64,000 nt of DNA from Haloarcula halophila (lineage in GTDB: Archaea > Halobacteriota > Halobacteria > Halobacteriales > Haloarculaceae): positions 744,001 to 808,000 of the forward strand of contig NZ_CP119559.1 in the NCBI RefSeq assembly GCF_029278565.1, in the 5' to 3' direction. Below the pieces are notes generated by a model. It saw only the letters and a program-made list of their open reading frames with translations. It was not told where the DNA came from and ran no database searches. Numbering within the stretch: position 1 is the stretch's first letter; each line of letters starts with the position of its first letter. Below are positions 53,319-63,151 of this stretch, one piece after another. The translations under genes and the position numbers were made by a program.

Positions 53319-53908
53319 GCGGGGCGTCTGACGACGGGTGGCCGGTCGAACTAGACGGCGTCACGGAGTCGGTTGTGACGACGAAAGGGCCAAACGGGCT
53401 GTGGAACCTGGCGGCGCTTGGGATCCACGTGCCGGACGACCGCGCTCTCGCGACAGCGACGACCTGGGGCCGGACCCGGACCTGGCGGAACTTCCGGGAG
53501 CGTGGCTCGGGCTACGTCCAGTTCACCCGCGATCCGGTCGACTTCGCCGAGGCGGCACTGTCGATCCGTGAACACGAGGAGCCAGTTATCGACAGCGCGG
53601 ACGCGTGGGTTCAGGTGACAGTCGAACAGCAGGACGAGGGGACGAACGGCGGCACGCAGTGGGTCGAGTGGGAGTTGACTCCCGTCGAGTCGGCTGTCTG
53701 GCGGCGCGTGGTGCCGACGACGAACAGGGGCCACGCCGCCGTCGTCGAGGCGACAGTCGCCGCCTCGCGGCTGGGTGTCGACGCCTACGACCGGGAGACG
53801 CTGCTGGACCGGCTCGCGTACTTCGAGTCCGTCGTCGAGACTGCCGGCGGCGAACGCGAACGGGCAGCCTTCGAACGGGTCCGAGACCTGGTCGACGCCG
53901 AGTGGTAG
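53315..53908 (+). CDS. DUF447 family protein
   Basis: 197-aa DUF447 protein starting at the GTG at 53315 that overlaps the CitG-like stop. Features: VELDGVTESVVTTKGPNGLW at the N terminus (FMN-binding-like beta-barrel), GSGYVQFTRDPVDFAEAALS, WVQVTVEQQDEG, TNRGHAAVVEATVAASRLGV, and a helical C terminus. Homologues are split-barrel proteins found in archaea and methylotrophs; the enzymatic role is unknown. Last gene of the cofD operon; followed by hairpin GTGTCA...TGACAC (53942-53963). Confidence 0.9.
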   Translation: MSGASDDGWPVELDGVTESVVTTKGPNGLWNLAALGIHVPDDRALATATTWGRTRTWRNFRERGSGYVQFTRDPVDFAEAALSIREHEEPVIDSADAWVQVTVEQQDEGTNGGTQWVEWELTPVESAVWRRVVPTTNRGHAAVVEATVAASRLGVDAYDRETLLDRLAYFESVVETAGGERERAAFERVRDLVDAEW

Positions 53909-53941
53909 CGAACAGGTGACACGCGCAGGGACCGACGTGGT

Positions 53942-53963
53942 GTGTCACGCTCCCGCTTGACAC
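53942..53963 (+). terminator. Weak hairpin after the cofD operon
   Basis: GTGTCA-10 nt-TGACAC, 33 bp after the DUF447 stop. No T-run follows, so termination is only a possibility. Confidence 0.25.
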
Positions 53964-54075
53964 GTCGGTTCGCTCGTCAGGACACGGCGACCCTGGTTCC
54001 GTCCCGGATGATAAAGCTTCGCGCGTGGGGCCGTGATTCGAACCCTTTTTGAGGCCCACCAGGCAATCAACGCCC

Positions 54076-54267
54076 ATGGCAATCAAACCCGCCTACGTCA
54101 AGAAGACAGGGCGACTCCTGATGGAGCGATACCCCAACGCCTTCGGGGCCGACTTCGAGCACAACAAGGATGTCGTCGAGGAACTGACCAACATCGAGTC
54201 AAAGGGCGTCCGTAACCGCATCGCAGGCTACGTCACTCGCAAGCAGAATACCGCCGTCGAAGCGTAA
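54076..54267 (+). CDS. rps17e: 30S ribosomal protein S17e
   Basis: 63-aa eS17: [57 protein letters not shown], complete and of normal archaeal length. T-rich TATA element CCCTTTTTGAG ~27 bp upstream. Confidence 0.95.
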   Translation: MAIKPAYVKKTGRLLMERYPNAFGADFEHNKDVVEELTNIESKGVRNRIAGYVTRKQNTAVEA

Positions 54268-54287
54268 CGTCTTCTCTGTTCTCCGCG

Positions 54288-55346
54288 CTACTGCTCGGGT
54301 TCGGCCAGCTGTGCGTCCGCCTGGCGCTTCCGGTGGATGATCCCCTGCATGTCCGCCGTCCGGGCCGTGATTCGGCGGAAGGCGTCGCCCGTGTCGCTGT
54401 CCTCGTCCAGCACCAGGGGCTGCCCGCTGTCGCCACCCTCGCGGACGCCCGGGTCCAGCGGGACCTCGCCCAGGAACGGCATATCGGTATCCTCGGCGAA
54501 CTCGCGGCCACCGCCGCTCCCGAAGATGTCGTGGTCGCCGCCACAGTCGGGGCAGACGAACGTCGACATGTTTTCGACGATGCCGAGTACGGGCGTCTCG
54601 TGGCGACCGAACATCCGCAGCCCCTTCCGGGCGTCGTCGAGTGCGACCTCCTGTGGCGTGGTCACGATGACCGCCCCGGAGACGGGGACCTGCTGGAGCA
54701 TCGTCAGTTGTGTGTCCCCGGTCCCCGGCGGCAGGTCCACGATCATGTAGTCCAGGCTGCCCCAGACCACGTCGTCCCAGAGCTGGGTAAGGACGCTGTC
54801 GACCATCGGGCCACGGAAGATGACCGGGTCGTCCTTGCCGACGAGGAAGTCCATGCTCATCAGCTTCATCCCGTGTTTCTCGACGGGGATGATCTGTTCG
54901 TCCTCGGTGGCGCGCGGTGATTCGTCGGCGTCGAGCATCCGCGGGACGTTCGGGCCGTAGATGTCGGCGTCGAACAGGCCAACGCGGGCGCCCAGCCGGG
55001 AGAGCCCGGCCGCGAGGTTCACGGCGACCGTCGACTTGCCGACCCCGCCTTTTCCCGAGGCCACGGCGATGACGTTCTTGACGTCGGGCAGCGGGTCCTC
55101 CTCGGCCGGGACACCGCGGTCGACGCTCGCCGAGAGGTCGATATCGTAGCCAGTATCTGCGAGGGCTTCGCGGACCTCGTTTGCCATCGCGGTCTCGGCC
55201 GGCGAGTAGGGGGCACCCAGCGCGAGGTCGATCCGTATCTCGTCGTCGACCTCGATACTGTTGATCAGGCCCAGTGAGACGATGTCGTCCCCGAGGTCGT
55301 CGTCCTCGACAGCCCGGAGACGGTCACGTACGTCGGAGTCGTCCAT
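54288..55346 (-). CDS. Mrp/ApbC-type Fe-S carrier ATPase with DUF59 domain
   Basis: 352-aa Mrp/NBP35-family scaffold that carries an Fe-S cluster to apo-proteins. N-terminal DUF59/MIP18-like domain (~1-85, DIVSLGLINSIEVDDEIRID), then the deviant Walker P-loop ASGKGGVGKSTVAVNLAAGL (~92-110), switch regions DADIYGPNVPRML and YMIVDLPPGTGDTQ, and the bridging Cys pair in FVCPDCGGDHD. Convergent with eS17. Complete and typical. Confidence 0.95.
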   Translation of the reverse strand: MDDSDVRDRLRAVEDDDLGDDIVSLGLINSIEVDDEIRIDLALGAPYSPAETAMANEVREALADTGYDIDLSASVDRGVPAEEDPLPDVKNVIAVASGKGGVGKSTVAVNLAAGLSRLGARVGLFDADIYGPNVPRMLDADESPRATEDEQIIPVEKHGMKLMSMDFLVGKDDPVIFRGPMVDSVLTQLWDDVVWGSLDYMIVDLPPGTGDTQLTMLQQVPVSGAVIVTTPQEVALDDARKGLRMFGRHETPVLGIVENMSTFVCPDCGGDHDIFGSGGGREFAEDTDMPFLGEVPLDPGVREGGDSGQPLVLDEDSDTGDAFRRITARTADMQGIIHRKRQADAQLAEPEQ

Positions 55347-55423
55347 GCCACCGGGTAGGCCCCGCAGCGCCGATAAGGATTGTGTCCCCCGGCGGCCAGT
55401 CCCAAATCCGGCATCGGGCAGGT

Positions 55424-55431
55424 AGTTTATA
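55424..55431 (+). promoter_or_regulatory. TATA box of moaA
   Basis: AGTTTATA; distance to GTG 55456 supports that start over GTG 55435. Confidence 0.6.
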
Positions 55432-55455
55432 CCCGTGGCTCTGCAAGGGCGTGAC

Positions 55456-56472
55456 GTGCTGGAGGACGACCACGGTCGTGAGGTCTCGCAAGTCCGCGTG
55501 TCCCTGACCGACCGGTGTAACTTCGACTGCGTCTACTGTCACAACGAGGGGCTGGGCGATACTCGCGGTCCGATGGAGCCACAGGACGACGAGATGGACG
55601 CCGACGACGTGGTCCGTTTCCTGGAGGTGGCCCGGGAATTCGACGTCGAGGCGGTGAAGTTCACCGGCGGCGAGCCGATGCTCCGGGGCGACCTCGAAGA
55701 GATCATCCGCCGGACCCCCGAGGGGATGGAGGTGTCGATGACCACCAATGGAACCTTCCTTCCCGGGCGCGCAGGGGACCTCGTCGATGCCGGGTTGGAG
55801 CGCGTCAACGTCTCACAGGACGCCATCGAACCCGAGGCCTTCGCCGAGATCACACAGAGCGGTGCCTACGAGAAGGTTATCGAGGGCGTCGAGGCCGCCC
55901 TCGACGCGGGCTTGAACCCGGTGAAGCTGAACATGGTCGTGTTCGAACCGACGGCAGGCTACGTGCCGGAGATGGTCGATCACGTCGCACGGAACGACGG
56001 GCTCCGGCTGCAGTTGATCGAGTACATGCCGGAACTGGTCGGTCGACCCGAGTGGGCGATCGACATCCAGCGAGTCCACGACTGGCTCGCCGACCAAGCC
56101 CACCGTATCGAGGTCCGAGAGATGCACGACCGCAAGCGCTACTGGGTGCAGGACGACGAGGGAGCGGGCGAGGGGATGGTCGAGATCGTCGATCCCGTCG
56201 AGAACACGACCTTCTGTGACAACTGCCATCGCGTGCGCGTGACACACGACGGGAAGCTGAAGGGCTGTCTCAACCGAACCGACGACCTGCGGTCGATGGG
56301 CGAGATGAACCGCGAGGAGATCCGCGAGACGTTCCGCGAGACCGTCGCCAACCGGGTCCCGTACTACGGCGAATACATGGTCAAGGAGGACGGCGAGTGG
56401 GTCGTCAACGAAGAGTACATCGACCGCGGCCCGGCCGTCGAGTCGACACCGGCGCCGACAGACGACGACTGA
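55456..56472 (+). CDS. moaA: GTP 3',8-cyclase MoaA
   Basis: 338-aa radical-SAM enzyme that starts molybdenum-cofactor synthesis by converting GTP to 3',8-cH2GTP. N-terminal 4Fe-4S motif [15 protein letters not shown] (CX3CX2C), GGEP in [11 protein letters not shown], and the C-terminal second cluster ([19 protein letters not shown]). The frame is open from a GTG at 55435, but the start chosen is the GTG at 55456 ([20 protein letters not shown]), which gives the family N terminus and lies 28 bp from the TATA box at 55424-55431 (GTTTATAC). Not clustered with other moa genes here. Confidence 0.95.
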   Translation: MLEDDHGREVSQVRVSLTDRCNFDCVYCHNEGLGDTRGPMEPQDDEMDADDVVRFLEVAREFDVEAVKFTGGEPMLRGDLEEIIRRTPEGMEVSMTTNGTFLPGRAGDLVDAGLERVNVSQDAIEPEAFAEITQSGAYEKVIEGVEAALDAGLNPVKLNMVVFEPTAGYVPEMVDHVARNDGLRLQLIEYMPELVGRPEWAIDIQRVHDWLADQAHRIEVREMHDRKRYWVQDDEGAGEGMVEIVDPVENTTFCDNCHRVRVTHDGKLKGCLNRTDDLRSMGEMNREEIRETFRETVANRVPYYGEYMVKEDGEWVVNEEYIDRGPAVESTPAPTDDD

Positions 56473-56473
56473 G

Positions 56474-56770
56474 TCACGGCCGCCGGAACGTGTAGCTGAT
56501 CCCGTCTGCCTCGACGTGTAGTTCTCCCGCCTCGTGGTCGAATATCAGCCGTTCGGCCGACCCGTCGAACCCGTGGAGGGGCATCCCCGTCGTCACAGTG
56601 CCGTCGGGGCCGACGGCGACGAACGTCGAGCGCCCGAAGGTGGCCCGGAGCGTCCCGTCGTCGTCTCTCTCCACGTCGACCCCGGCGAACCGGCTGAGGT
56701 GGTCACGGACCGTGGCGCTGTCGGTCGGGTCGACGGCGGTTCCGCCGTCTGCTCTCCGTCGTCGTTCCAT
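56474..56770 (-). CDS. Small haloarchaeal protein of unknown function
   Basis: 98-aa acidic protein beginning MERRRRADGGTAVDPTDSAT, with a beta-rich middle (DVERDDDGTLRATFGRSTFV, AVGPDGTVTTGMPLHGFDG) and LIFDHEAGELHVEADGISYTF at the C terminus. No motif recognised. The ATG at 56770 is chosen because the upstream frame to 56971 runs through a promoter region with TATA and a tRNA leader. Convergent with moaA (1 bp apart). Confidence 0.7.
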   Translation of the reverse strand: MERRRRADGGTAVDPTDSATVRDHLSRFAGVDVERDDDGTLRATFGRSTFVAVGPDGTVTTGMPLHGFDGSAERLIFDHEAGELHVEADGISYTFRRP

Positions 56771-56863
56771 ACGGGACGATAGCGTCCCAGACACGTCGTT
56801 GTTGTGAACCTGCCACACGGCGGCGTATGTCCCGCTCTCACGCGGGAACTCCCTTCCGTTGCG

Positions 56864-56871
56864 TTTAAATA
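56864..56871 (+). promoter_or_regulatory. TATA element upstream of tRNA-Ser
   Basis: TTTAAATA in an AT-rich box ~95 bp before the tRNA, the only promoter-like element between 56771 and 56957; a hairpin TCCCGC-6 nt-GCGGGA (56830-56847) lies just before it. Confidence 0.45.
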
Positions 56872-56957
56872 CAACCCCGGAATAGACTGGGACACACTCG
56901 TGTAGGGGGACCGGCTCCCGAGTCCGCGTGCTGCGGGCGCGAGTCTCAGCAAAGCGT

Positions 56958-57042
56958 GTCGTGGTAGCCAAGCCTGGCCCAAGGCGCAGGGTTGCTAACT
57001 CTGTGGCGTACAGCCTCCTGGGTTCGAATCCCAGCCACGACG
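56958..57042 (+). tRNA. tRNA-Ser(GCT)
   Basis: Acceptor arm GTCGTGG (56958-56964) pairs with CCACGAC (57035-57041); G at 57042 as discriminator, typical for Ser. Anticodon loop TTGCTAA gives anticodon GCT between CAGGG and CTCTG; long variable arm as in class II tRNAs; T-arm CTGGG-TTCGAAT-CCCAG. CCA is not encoded. 25 bp ahead of the uS13 gene. Confidence 0.95.
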
Positions 57043-57067
57043 CTCACCCCTAACCGACTACCCACAT

Positions 57068-57595
57068 ATGAGTGCAGAAGACCCCAACGCGGACGAGGCG
57101 GACGAGGAAGAAGAGGACATCCGCTACTTCGTCCGCATCGGACAGACAGACCTCGACGGCACCAAGTCCGTCGAACGAGCACTGACAGAACTGAACGGCA
57201 TCGGGACGCGTGCCGCTCGCCTCATCGCCCAGAAGGCGGAGGTCGACCGGCGAGCAGTCTTCGGCAAGCTCGACGACGACGTCATCGACAACGTCGTCGA
57301 GCACGTCGAGAGTTTCGCCGACGACGTTCCCGACTGGATGACCAATCACCAGAAGGACTACTTCACCGGTGAGACCACCCACGAGACCGGGAACGACCTG
57401 AATCTCACCCGCCGTCAGGACATCAACCGCATGAAGATGATCGACTCCTACCGTGGTATCCGCCACCAGCGTGGCCAGAAAGTCCGCGGCCAGCGGACGA
57501 AGTCCACGGGGCGTACCGAGGGCACCATCGGCGTCAACGTCGAGGCCATCAAGGAAGAACAGGCCGAGGAAGCCGCCGCGGAGGATGACGAATAA
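57068..57595 (+). CDS. rps13: 30S ribosomal protein S13
   Basis: 175-aa uS13: [20 protein letters not shown], helix-two-turn-helix [18 protein letters not shown], and the conserved basic tail [20 protein letters not shown], with an acidic end typical of halophiles. First protein gene of the S13-S4-S11-RpoD unit, starting 25 bp after tRNA-Ser, so it may share its transcript. Confidence 0.97.
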   Translation: MSAEDPNADEADEEEEDIRYFVRIGQTDLDGTKSVERALTELNGIGTRAARLIAQKAEVDRRAVFGKLDDDVIDNVVEHVESFADDVPDWMTNHQKDYFTGETTHETGNDLNLTRRQDINRMKMIDSYRGIRHQRGQKVRGQRTKSTGRTEGTIGVNVEAIKEEQAEEAAAEDDE

Positions 57596-58110
57596 TGGCG
57601 CTCGGTTCGAACACGAAGTTCTACGAGACGCCCAACCATCCCTTCCAGGGCGAGCGCATCGCCGACGAGTCGAACCTCGTCAGCCGCTACGGCCTGAAGA
57701 ACAAAGAGGAACTGTGGCGTGCACAGTCCGAACTCCGAGGCTACCGCCGTGAGGCCCGGAAGCTGCTGGGCAGTGCCGGCGAGCACGAAACCGAAGCCGA
57801 GGAGTTCCTGGCACGGCTCAAGCGCTACGGCACACTCAACGAACAGGACACGCTCGACGACGTCCTGTCGCTCGACGTAACGGACGTCCTGGAACGCCGA
57901 CTCCAGACCGTCGTCTACCGCAAGGGCTACGCGAACACGGCCGAACAGGCCCGACAGTTCATCGTCCACGGGCACATCACGCTGGACGGCCAGCGTGTCA
58001 CGCGCCCGTCGATGAAGGTCGAAGCCGGCGTCGAGAGCACGCTCGGGTTCGACGAGAACAGCTCGCTGGCGGACGAACTCCACCCTGAGCGCGCGGAGGC
58101 ACAAGAATGA
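57595..58110 (+). CDS. rps4: 30S ribosomal protein S4
   Basis: 171-aa uS4: [21 protein letters not shown]4 RNA-binding domain [45 protein letters not shown] overlap with rps13. Confidence 0.97.
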   Translation: MALGSNTKFYETPNHPFQGERIADESNLVSRYGLKNKEELWRAQSELRGYRREARKLLGSAGEHETEAEEFLARLKRYGTLNEQDTLDDVLSLDVTDVLERRLQTVVYRKGYANTAEQARQFIVHGHITLDGQRVTRPSMKVEAGVESTLGFDENSSLADELHPERAEAQE

Positions 58111-58496
58111 GCGAAGAGAAAGACGGCATCACGGGCATCGCCCACGTGCACGCATCGTTCAACAACACGATCATCACCATCACCGACCAGACCGGCGCGG
58201 AGACGCTCGCGAAGAGCTCCGGCGGGACGGTCGTCAAGCAGAACCGCGACGAGGCCTCGCCCTACGCCGCGATGCAGATGGCGGAGGTCGTCGCGGAGAA
58301 GGCTATCGACCGCGGTGTCGAGGAAGTCCACGTCCGCGTCCGTGGTCCCGGTGGGAACCAGCAGACTTCCCCCGGGCCGGGCGCACAGGCGACGATCCGT
58401 GCGCTGGCACGTGCCGGCCTCGAAATCGGCCGTATCGAGGACGTCACCCCGACGCCTCACGACGGCACACGCGCGCCGAAGAACTCCGGGTTCTAA
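58107..58496 (+). CDS. rps11: 30S ribosomal protein S11
   Basis: 129-aa uS11: [40 protein letters not shown], and the C terminus [20 protein letters not shown] overlap with rps4. Confidence 0.97.
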   Translation: MSEEKDGITGIAHVHASFNNTIITITDQTGAETLAKSSGGTVVKQNRDEASPYAAMQMAEVVAEKAIDRGVEEVHVRVRGPGGNQQTSPGPGAQATIRALARAGLEIGRIEDVTPTPHDGTRAPKNSGF

Positions 58497-58499
58497 CCA

Positions 58500-59279
58500 A
58501 TGACACAGGATTACGAGGTTGAGTTCGTCGACCGCGGTGAACGGGAATCGCGCTTTCTCGTCCGTGGGATCACGCCGGCGTTCGCAAACGGCATCCGCCG
58601 TGCGATGGTCGCAGACGTGCCCACGTTCAGTATCGACACTGTCCGGGTGATCGAGAACACGAGCGTGATGTTCAACGAGCAGATCGGGCTCCGGCTCGGA
58701 CTGATTCCGTTGACCACGGATATCGACGACTTCGAACTCGGCGATGAGGTCACGCTGTCGCTGTCCGTCGATGGACCCGGGACCGCCTACTCGGGCGACC
58801 TCGTGTCCAGCGACCCCCTGGTCGAACCCGCGGACGACAACATCCCGATCATCGAGCTGAAAGACGACCAGCGCCTCGAAGTCGAGGCCGATGCCGTCCT
58901 CGATACCGGGAAGGAACACGCCAAACACCAGGGCGGCGTCGCCGTCGGCTACCGACACCTCCAGCAGGTAGAAGTCGTCGGTGACAAAAGCGAGTTCGAG
59001 GACGACGAACCGAACATCCTGCGTGGCGTCATCGAGGAACAGGCGGCCGAACACGCTGCCGGCGACGCCACGAACGGAGAACTCGTCGCGACAGAGACGT
59101 TCGACAACGACCTCTCGAAGCGGTACCCCGGCAAGGAAGTCGAGGTAACCGACGTCGAGAACGCGTTCGTGTTCCACGTCGAGACCGACGGATCGCTGAC
59201 CGCAGACGACCTCGTCGTCAGCGGTGTGGAGACGATCCGGAACCGCGCGACAGAACTGAAAGACGCAGTCCAACTGTAA
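58500..59279 (+). CDS. rpoD: DNA-directed RNA polymerase subunit D (Rpb3 homologue)
   Basis: 259-aa Rpo3 that dimerises with RpoL and nucleates polymerase assembly. Motifs [52 protein letters not shown] and a central insertion. The protein has no cysteine at all, so it cannot carry the 4Fe-4S cluster present in some archaeal RpoD. Three bases after rps11; last of this part of the operon before tRNA-Leu. Confidence 0.96.
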   Translation: MTQDYEVEFVDRGERESRFLVRGITPAFANGIRRAMVADVPTFSIDTVRVIENTSVMFNEQIGLRLGLIPLTTDIDDFELGDEVTLSLSVDGPGTAYSGDLVSSDPLVEPADDNIPIIELKDDQRLEVEADAVLDTGKEHAKHQGGVAVGYRHLQQVEVVGDKSEFEDDEPNILRGVIEEQAAEHAAGDATNGELVATETFDNDLSKRYPGKEVEVTDVENAFVFHVETDGSLTADDLVVSGVETIRNRATELKDAVQL

Positions 59280-59350
59280 CGAAGACCATGCCCCGAAACA
59301 CACCCACGGCACCGATGACCGCACGCCCCCGAAGCGCGAGGACCGAAAGG

Positions 59351-59358
59351 GGTTTTAC
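59351..59358 (+). promoter_or_regulatory. TATA box of tRNA-Leu
   Basis: GGTTTTAC ~30 bp before the tRNA 5' end. Confidence 0.6.
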
Positions 59359-59384
59359 GGGGCACGCAGAACGAACTGATGCGA

Positions 59385-59469
59385 GCAGGGATAGCCAAGT
59401 CAGGCCAACGGCGCAGCGTTCAGGGCGCTGTCCCGTAGGGGTCCGCAGGTTCAAATCCTGCTCCCTGCA
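59385..59469 (+). tRNA. tRNA-Leu(CAG)
   Basis: Acceptor GCAGGGA (59385-59391) with TCCCTGC (59462-59468), discriminator A at 59469 as expected for Leu. Anticodon stem CAGCG/CGCTG with loop TTCAGGG, anticodon CAG. Class II variable arm (TCCCGTAGGGG) and T-arm GCAGG-TTCAAAT-CCTGC. 24 bp before rpl18e. Confidence 0.95.
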
Positions 59470-59493
59470 CTTTTCCTACAACGGAGGAATCAT

Positions 59494-59841
59494 ATGAGCA
59501 AGACGAACCCGAGACTCAGTAGTCTCATCGCCGATCTGAAGTCCGCCGCCCGTTCGGGCGGTGCTGTCTGGGGCGACGTCGCCGAGCGCTTACAGAAGCC
59601 ACGGCGCACACACGCGGAAGTCAACCTGGGCCGCATCGAGCGGTACGCCCGGGAAGACGAAACCGTGGTTGTGCCGGGCAAGGTGCTCGGTTCCGGTGTC
59701 CTGCAGAAGGACGTCACCGTCGCCGCCGTCGACTTCTCCGGAACCGCCGAGAAGAAGATCGACCAGGTCGGAGAGGCTGTATCACTCGAACAGGCAATCG
59801 AAAACAATCCCAACGGCTCTCAGGTCCGGGTGATCCGATGA
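59494..59841 (+). CDS. rpl18e: 50S ribosomal protein L18e
   Basis: 115-aa eL18: [60 protein letters not shown]. The leader carries GGAGGAAT ahead of the ATG, one of the few clear Shine-Dalgarno sites here; it starts 24 bp after tRNA-Leu. Confidence 0.97.
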   Translation: MSKTNPRLSSLIADLKSAARSGGAVWGDVAERLQKPRRTHAEVNLGRIERYAREDETVVVPGKVLGSGVLQKDVTVAAVDFSGTAEKKIDQVGEAVSLEQAIENNPNGSQVRVIR

Positions 59842-60275
59842 GCGTCGCAGAGTTCGACGCTGACGTGATCGTCGACGCCCGCGACTGTATCATGGGCCGT
59901 GTCGCCTCGCAGGTCGCCGAGAAGGCCCTGGACGGCGAGACCGTCGCTGTGGTCAACGCCGAACAGGCCGTCATCACCGGCCGCGAGAACCAGATCGTCG
60001 AGAAGTACAAGAAACGCGTCGACATCGGGAACGACAACGGGTACTTCTACCCGAAACGACCGGACGGTATCCTCAAGCGGTCGATCCGCGGGATGCTCCC
60101 CCACAAGCGAAAGCGTGGCCAGGAGGCCTTCGAGAACGTCCGTGTCTACGTCGGGAACCCGTACGACGACGACGGCGACGTGCTCGACGGCACGTCGCTG
60201 GACCGACTGTCGAACATCAAGTTCGTCTCGCTGGCCGCTGTCAGCGAGCAGCTTGGAGGAAACAAGACATGGTAA
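59838..60275 (+). CDS. rpl13: 50S ribosomal protein L13
   Basis: 145-aa uL13: [64 protein letters not shown] overlap with rpl18e; complete. Confidence 0.97.
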   Translation: MSVAEFDADVIVDARDCIMGRVASQVAEKALDGETVAVVNAEQAVITGRENQIVEKYKKRVDIGNDNGYFYPKRPDGILKRSIRGMLPHKRKRGQEAFENVRVYVGNPYDDDGDVLDGTSLDRLSNIKFVSLAAVSEQLGGNKTW

Positions 60276-60667
60276 CGAACACGTCCGGAAAGAAGAAGAC
60301 CGCCGTCGCCCGCGCGACGATCCGTGAGGGCGAGGGACGCGTGCGTATCGACTCCCAGCCGGTGGAACTGGTCGAACCGGAGCTGGCACAGCTGAAGATG
60401 CTGGAGCCGTTCCGCATCGCGGAGGAGAACATCCGCGACGACATCGACGTCGAAGTGTCCGTCGAAGGTGGCGGTGTCATGGGGCAGGCAGACGCCGCCC
60501 GGACCGCCATCGCTCGCGGCCTCGTCGACTTCACGAACGACGCAGAACTCCGCGACGCGTTCATGGAGTTCGATCGATCGCTGCTGGTCAACGACGTGCG
60601 CCAGTCCGAACCGAAAAAGTGGGGCGGCCCCGGCGCACGGGCCCGCTACCAGAAATCCTACCGCTGA
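60269..60667 (+). CDS. rps9: 30S ribosomal protein S9
   Basis: 132-aa uS9: [37 protein letters not shown], and the C-terminal [17 protein letters not shown] whose tail reaches the P-site. Overlaps rpl13 by 7 bp. Confidence 0.97.
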   Translation: MVTNTSGKKKTAVARATIREGEGRVRIDSQPVELVEPELAQLKMLEPFRIAEENIRDDIDVEVSVEGGGVMGQADAARTAIARGLVDFTNDAELRDAFMEFDRSLLVNDVRQSEPKKWGGPGARARYQKSYR

Positions 60668-60679
60668 GGTGATCAAAGT

Positions 60680-60880
60680 ATGATGGTACCGGTCCGGTGT
60701 TTCACCTGCGGTAACGTCGTCGGCGAGCACTGGGAGGAGTTCAAGGCCCGTACCCGTGAAGCCGAAGAGCCCGAGGACCCCGAGATGGTCCTCGACGAAC
60801 TCGGCGTCGAGCGGCACTGCTGTCGCCGGATGCTCGTCTCGCACAAGGACCTCGTCGACATCGTCGCACCCTACCAATGA
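60680..60880 (+). CDS. rpoN: DNA-directed RNA polymerase subunit N (Rpb10 homologue)
   Basis: 66-aa Rpo10 with the zinc site CFTCG near the N terminus and the adjacent HCCRRM motif. Two ATGs (60680 and 60683); an SD-like GAGGTGAT lies 8-10 nt upstream. Overlaps rpoK by ATGA. Confidence 0.95.
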   Translation: MMVPVRCFTCGNVVGEHWEEFKARTREAEEPEDPEMVLDELGVERHCCRRMLVSHKDLVDIVAPYQ

Positions 60881-61056
60881 ACGCACAGGAAAGCCGCTAC
60901 GAGAAGGCCCGCAAACTGGGCGCACGAGCGCTGCAGTTGGCCCACGGTGCCCCCGTGCTCATCGAGACGGAGCAGACCCAGCCGATCCTCATCGCTGCCG
61001 AGGAGTACGACGCCGGGGTGCTTCCGTTCACAGTCAGGCGAGGTGACCACAAATGA
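60877..61056 (+). CDS. rpoK: DNA-directed RNA polymerase subunit K (Rpb6 homologue)
   Basis: 59-aa Rpo6 ([49 protein letters not shown]). ATG at 60877 overlaps the rpoN stop as ATGA, TGA at 61054-61056 overlaps the eno start. A complete short gene. Confidence 0.95.
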   Translation: MNAQESRYEKARKLGARALQLAHGAPVLIETEQTQPILIAAEEYDAGVLPFTVRRGDHK

Positions 61057-62258
61057 CGCTCATCACAGACGTACGACTCCGCCGCGTCCTCGACTCGCGT
61101 GGGAACGCGACCGTCGAGGCTGACGTCCTCACGGAGAGTGGGGGATTCGGCCGCGGCAAAGCACCGAGCGGTGCAAGCACCGGCGAGTACGAGGCGATCG
61201 AACTCCCGGCCCAGGAGGCCATCGCGAACGCTCGCGAGGAGGCACTCCCCCGCCTCATCGGCGAGGTCCACGCCGGCAACCAGCGTGACGTCGACGCGGC
61301 GCTGCACGCTGCCGACGGTACGGACGACTTCTCCGGGATCGGTGCGAACTCGGCGGTCGCCATCTCGATGGCGGCCGCGAAAGCCGGTGCCGACGTGCTG
61401 GGTGCACCACTCTTCCAGCACCTCGGTGGTACCTTCCGCGGCAACGAGTACCCGACGCCGCTGGGTAACATCATCGGCGGCGGCGAACACGCCGCGGACG
61501 CCACCAACATCCAGGAGTTCCTCGCGGCCCCCGTCGGCGCACCCAGCGTCGAGGAGGCCGTCTTCGCCAACGCCGCGGTCCACCAGGAGGTCCACGACAT
61601 CCTGGCCGACCGCGACCTGCCCGCGGGCAAGGGCGACGAGGGTGCGTGGGCACCCTCCATCTCGGACGACGAGGCGTTCGAGATCATGGACGAAGCCGTC
61701 GAGACCATCGCGGACGACTTCGGCTTCGCGATCACCTTCGGCCTCGACGTCGCCGGTGCCGAGCTGTACGACGACGAGTCGGACGGCTACGTCTACGACG
61801 ACGGCGTCAAATCCACCGAAGAGCAGATCGACTACATCGCCGGGAAGGTCGAGGAGTACGACCTCGTCTACGTCGAGGACCCCCTCGACGAGAACGACTA
61901 CGAGGCCTTCGCCGACCTGACCGACCAGGTCGGAGACCAGACGCTGGTCTGTGGTGACGACCTGTTCGTCACGAACGTCGAGCGGCTGCAGGCGGGCATC
62001 AAGGCCGGTGCCGCAAACAGCATCCTCATCAAGCCGAACCAGATCGGGACGCTGACCGACGCCGTCGACGCCATCGAACTCGGCGTCGAGAACGGCTACG
62101 AGTCGGTCGTCTCCCACCGCAGCGGCGAGACGGAGGACACAACCATCGCACACCTCGCCGTCGCGACCGCCGCACCGTTCATCAAGACGGGCGCGGTCGG
62201 CGGCGAGCGAACAGCCAAGCTGAACGAACTGATCCGTATCGAGGACAACGCAGTATGA
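61053..62258 (+). CDS. eno: Enolase
   Basis: 401-aa phosphopyruvate hydratase (2-phosphoglycerate to PEP). N-terminal [20 protein letters not shown]-type block, [13 protein letters not shown], metal ligands in [27 protein letters not shown] and [10 protein letters not shown], base Lys in [13 protein letters not shown], and [19 protein letters not shown]. Co-transcribed with ribosomal and polymerase genes, the normal archaeal setting. Confidence 0.97.
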   Translation: MTLITDVRLRRVLDSRGNATVEADVLTESGGFGRGKAPSGASTGEYEAIELPAQEAIANAREEALPRLIGEVHAGNQRDVDAALHAADGTDDFSGIGANSAVAISMAAAKAGADVLGAPLFQHLGGTFRGNEYPTPLGNIIGGGEHAADATNIQEFLAAPVGAPSVEEAVFANAAVHQEVHDILADRDLPAGKGDEGAWAPSISDDEAFEIMDEAVETIADDFGFAITFGLDVAGAELYDDESDGYVYDDGVKSTEEQIDYIAGKVEEYDLVYVEDPLDENDYEAFADLTDQVGDQTLVCGDDLFVTNVERLQAGIKAGAANSILIKPNQIGTLTDAVDAIELGVENGYESVVSHRSGETEDTTIAHLAVATAAPFIKTGAVGGERTAKLNELIRIEDNAV

Positions 62259-63043
62259 GCGGCAACGAAAAAGAGGGTCTCGACGCGTCAGAGTCCGACT
62301 TCGACCCGTCAGAGGACGAGGAGGAAGTCGACGCCGACGCCAATACCGAGGCCGAGACGGAAGCCGAACAGCCCGCTGACGCCGCCGACGAGGCGGCCGA
62401 GGCCGAAGCAACAGACGACGAGCCCCAGCTCGACGAGGACGTCATGCCCGACGAGCAGGCCGAAGCGGACCTGCTGATCCCCGTCGACGACTACCTCGGG
62501 GCCGGCGTCCACATCGGGACCCAGCAAAAGACCAAGGACATGGACCGGTTCATCCACCGCGTCCGGACCGACGGGCTCTACGTGCTGGACGTCTCGATGA
62601 CCGACCAGCGTATCCGCACCGCCGCGGACTTCCTGGCCAACTACGAGCCCGAGCAGATCCTCGTGGCTTCCTCACGCCAGTACGGCCGGTTCCCGGCCGA
62701 GAAGTTCGCCGAGGCCGTCGGGGCACGCGCCCGGACGGGCCGGTTCATCCCCGGCACGCTGACCAACCCCGACTACGACGGCTACATCGAGCCCGACGTC
62801 GTGGTCGTCACCGACCCGATCGGTGACGCCCAGGCCGTCAAGGAGGCCATCACGGTCGGTATCCCGGTCATCGCGATGTGTGACTCCAACAACACCACGT
62901 CCAACGTGGATCTCGTGGTCCCCACCAACAACAAGGGGCGCAAGGCCCTGTCGGTCGTCTACTGGCTGCTCGCCAACGAGACGCTCGACCGCCGCGGTGC
63001 CGAGCCCGCCTACGGGCTCGACGACTTCGAATCCGGTATCTGA
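62255..63043 (+). CDS. rps2: 30S ribosomal protein S2
   Basis: 262-aa uS2 with an ~70-residue very acidic N-terminal extension ([20 protein letters not shown] ...) ahead of the core: [60 protein letters not shown]. The extension is a halophile feature. ATGA overlap with eno; last gene of the operon. Confidence 0.97.
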   Translation: MSGNEKEGLDASESDFDPSEDEEEVDADANTEAETEAEQPADAADEAAEAEATDDEPQLDEDVMPDEQAEADLLIPVDDYLGAGVHIGTQQKTKDMDRFIHRVRTDGLYVLDVSMTDQRIRTAADFLANYEPEQILVASSRQYGRFPAEKFAEAVGARARTGRFIPGTLTNPDYDGYIEPDVVVVTDPIGDAQAVKEAITVGIPVIAMCDSNNTTSNVDLVVPTNNKGRKALSVVYWLLANETLDRRGAEPAYGLDDFESGI

Positions 63044-63151
63044 GGCTCGTTTTCGCGCAGTCTTCTGTTTCCTGCCGACGCTACGAGTGGCGGGTCTGTC
63101 GTCCCGGAGCGAACGCAAGGATTACCAGCGGGCCGAGAGAACGGACGGGCG

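Noticed and set aside
57927-59324. 465-codon reverse frame
   Set aside because: Antisense of rps4, rps11 and rpoD.
60897-62411. 504-codon reverse frame
   Set aside because: Antisense of rpoK, eno and rps2.
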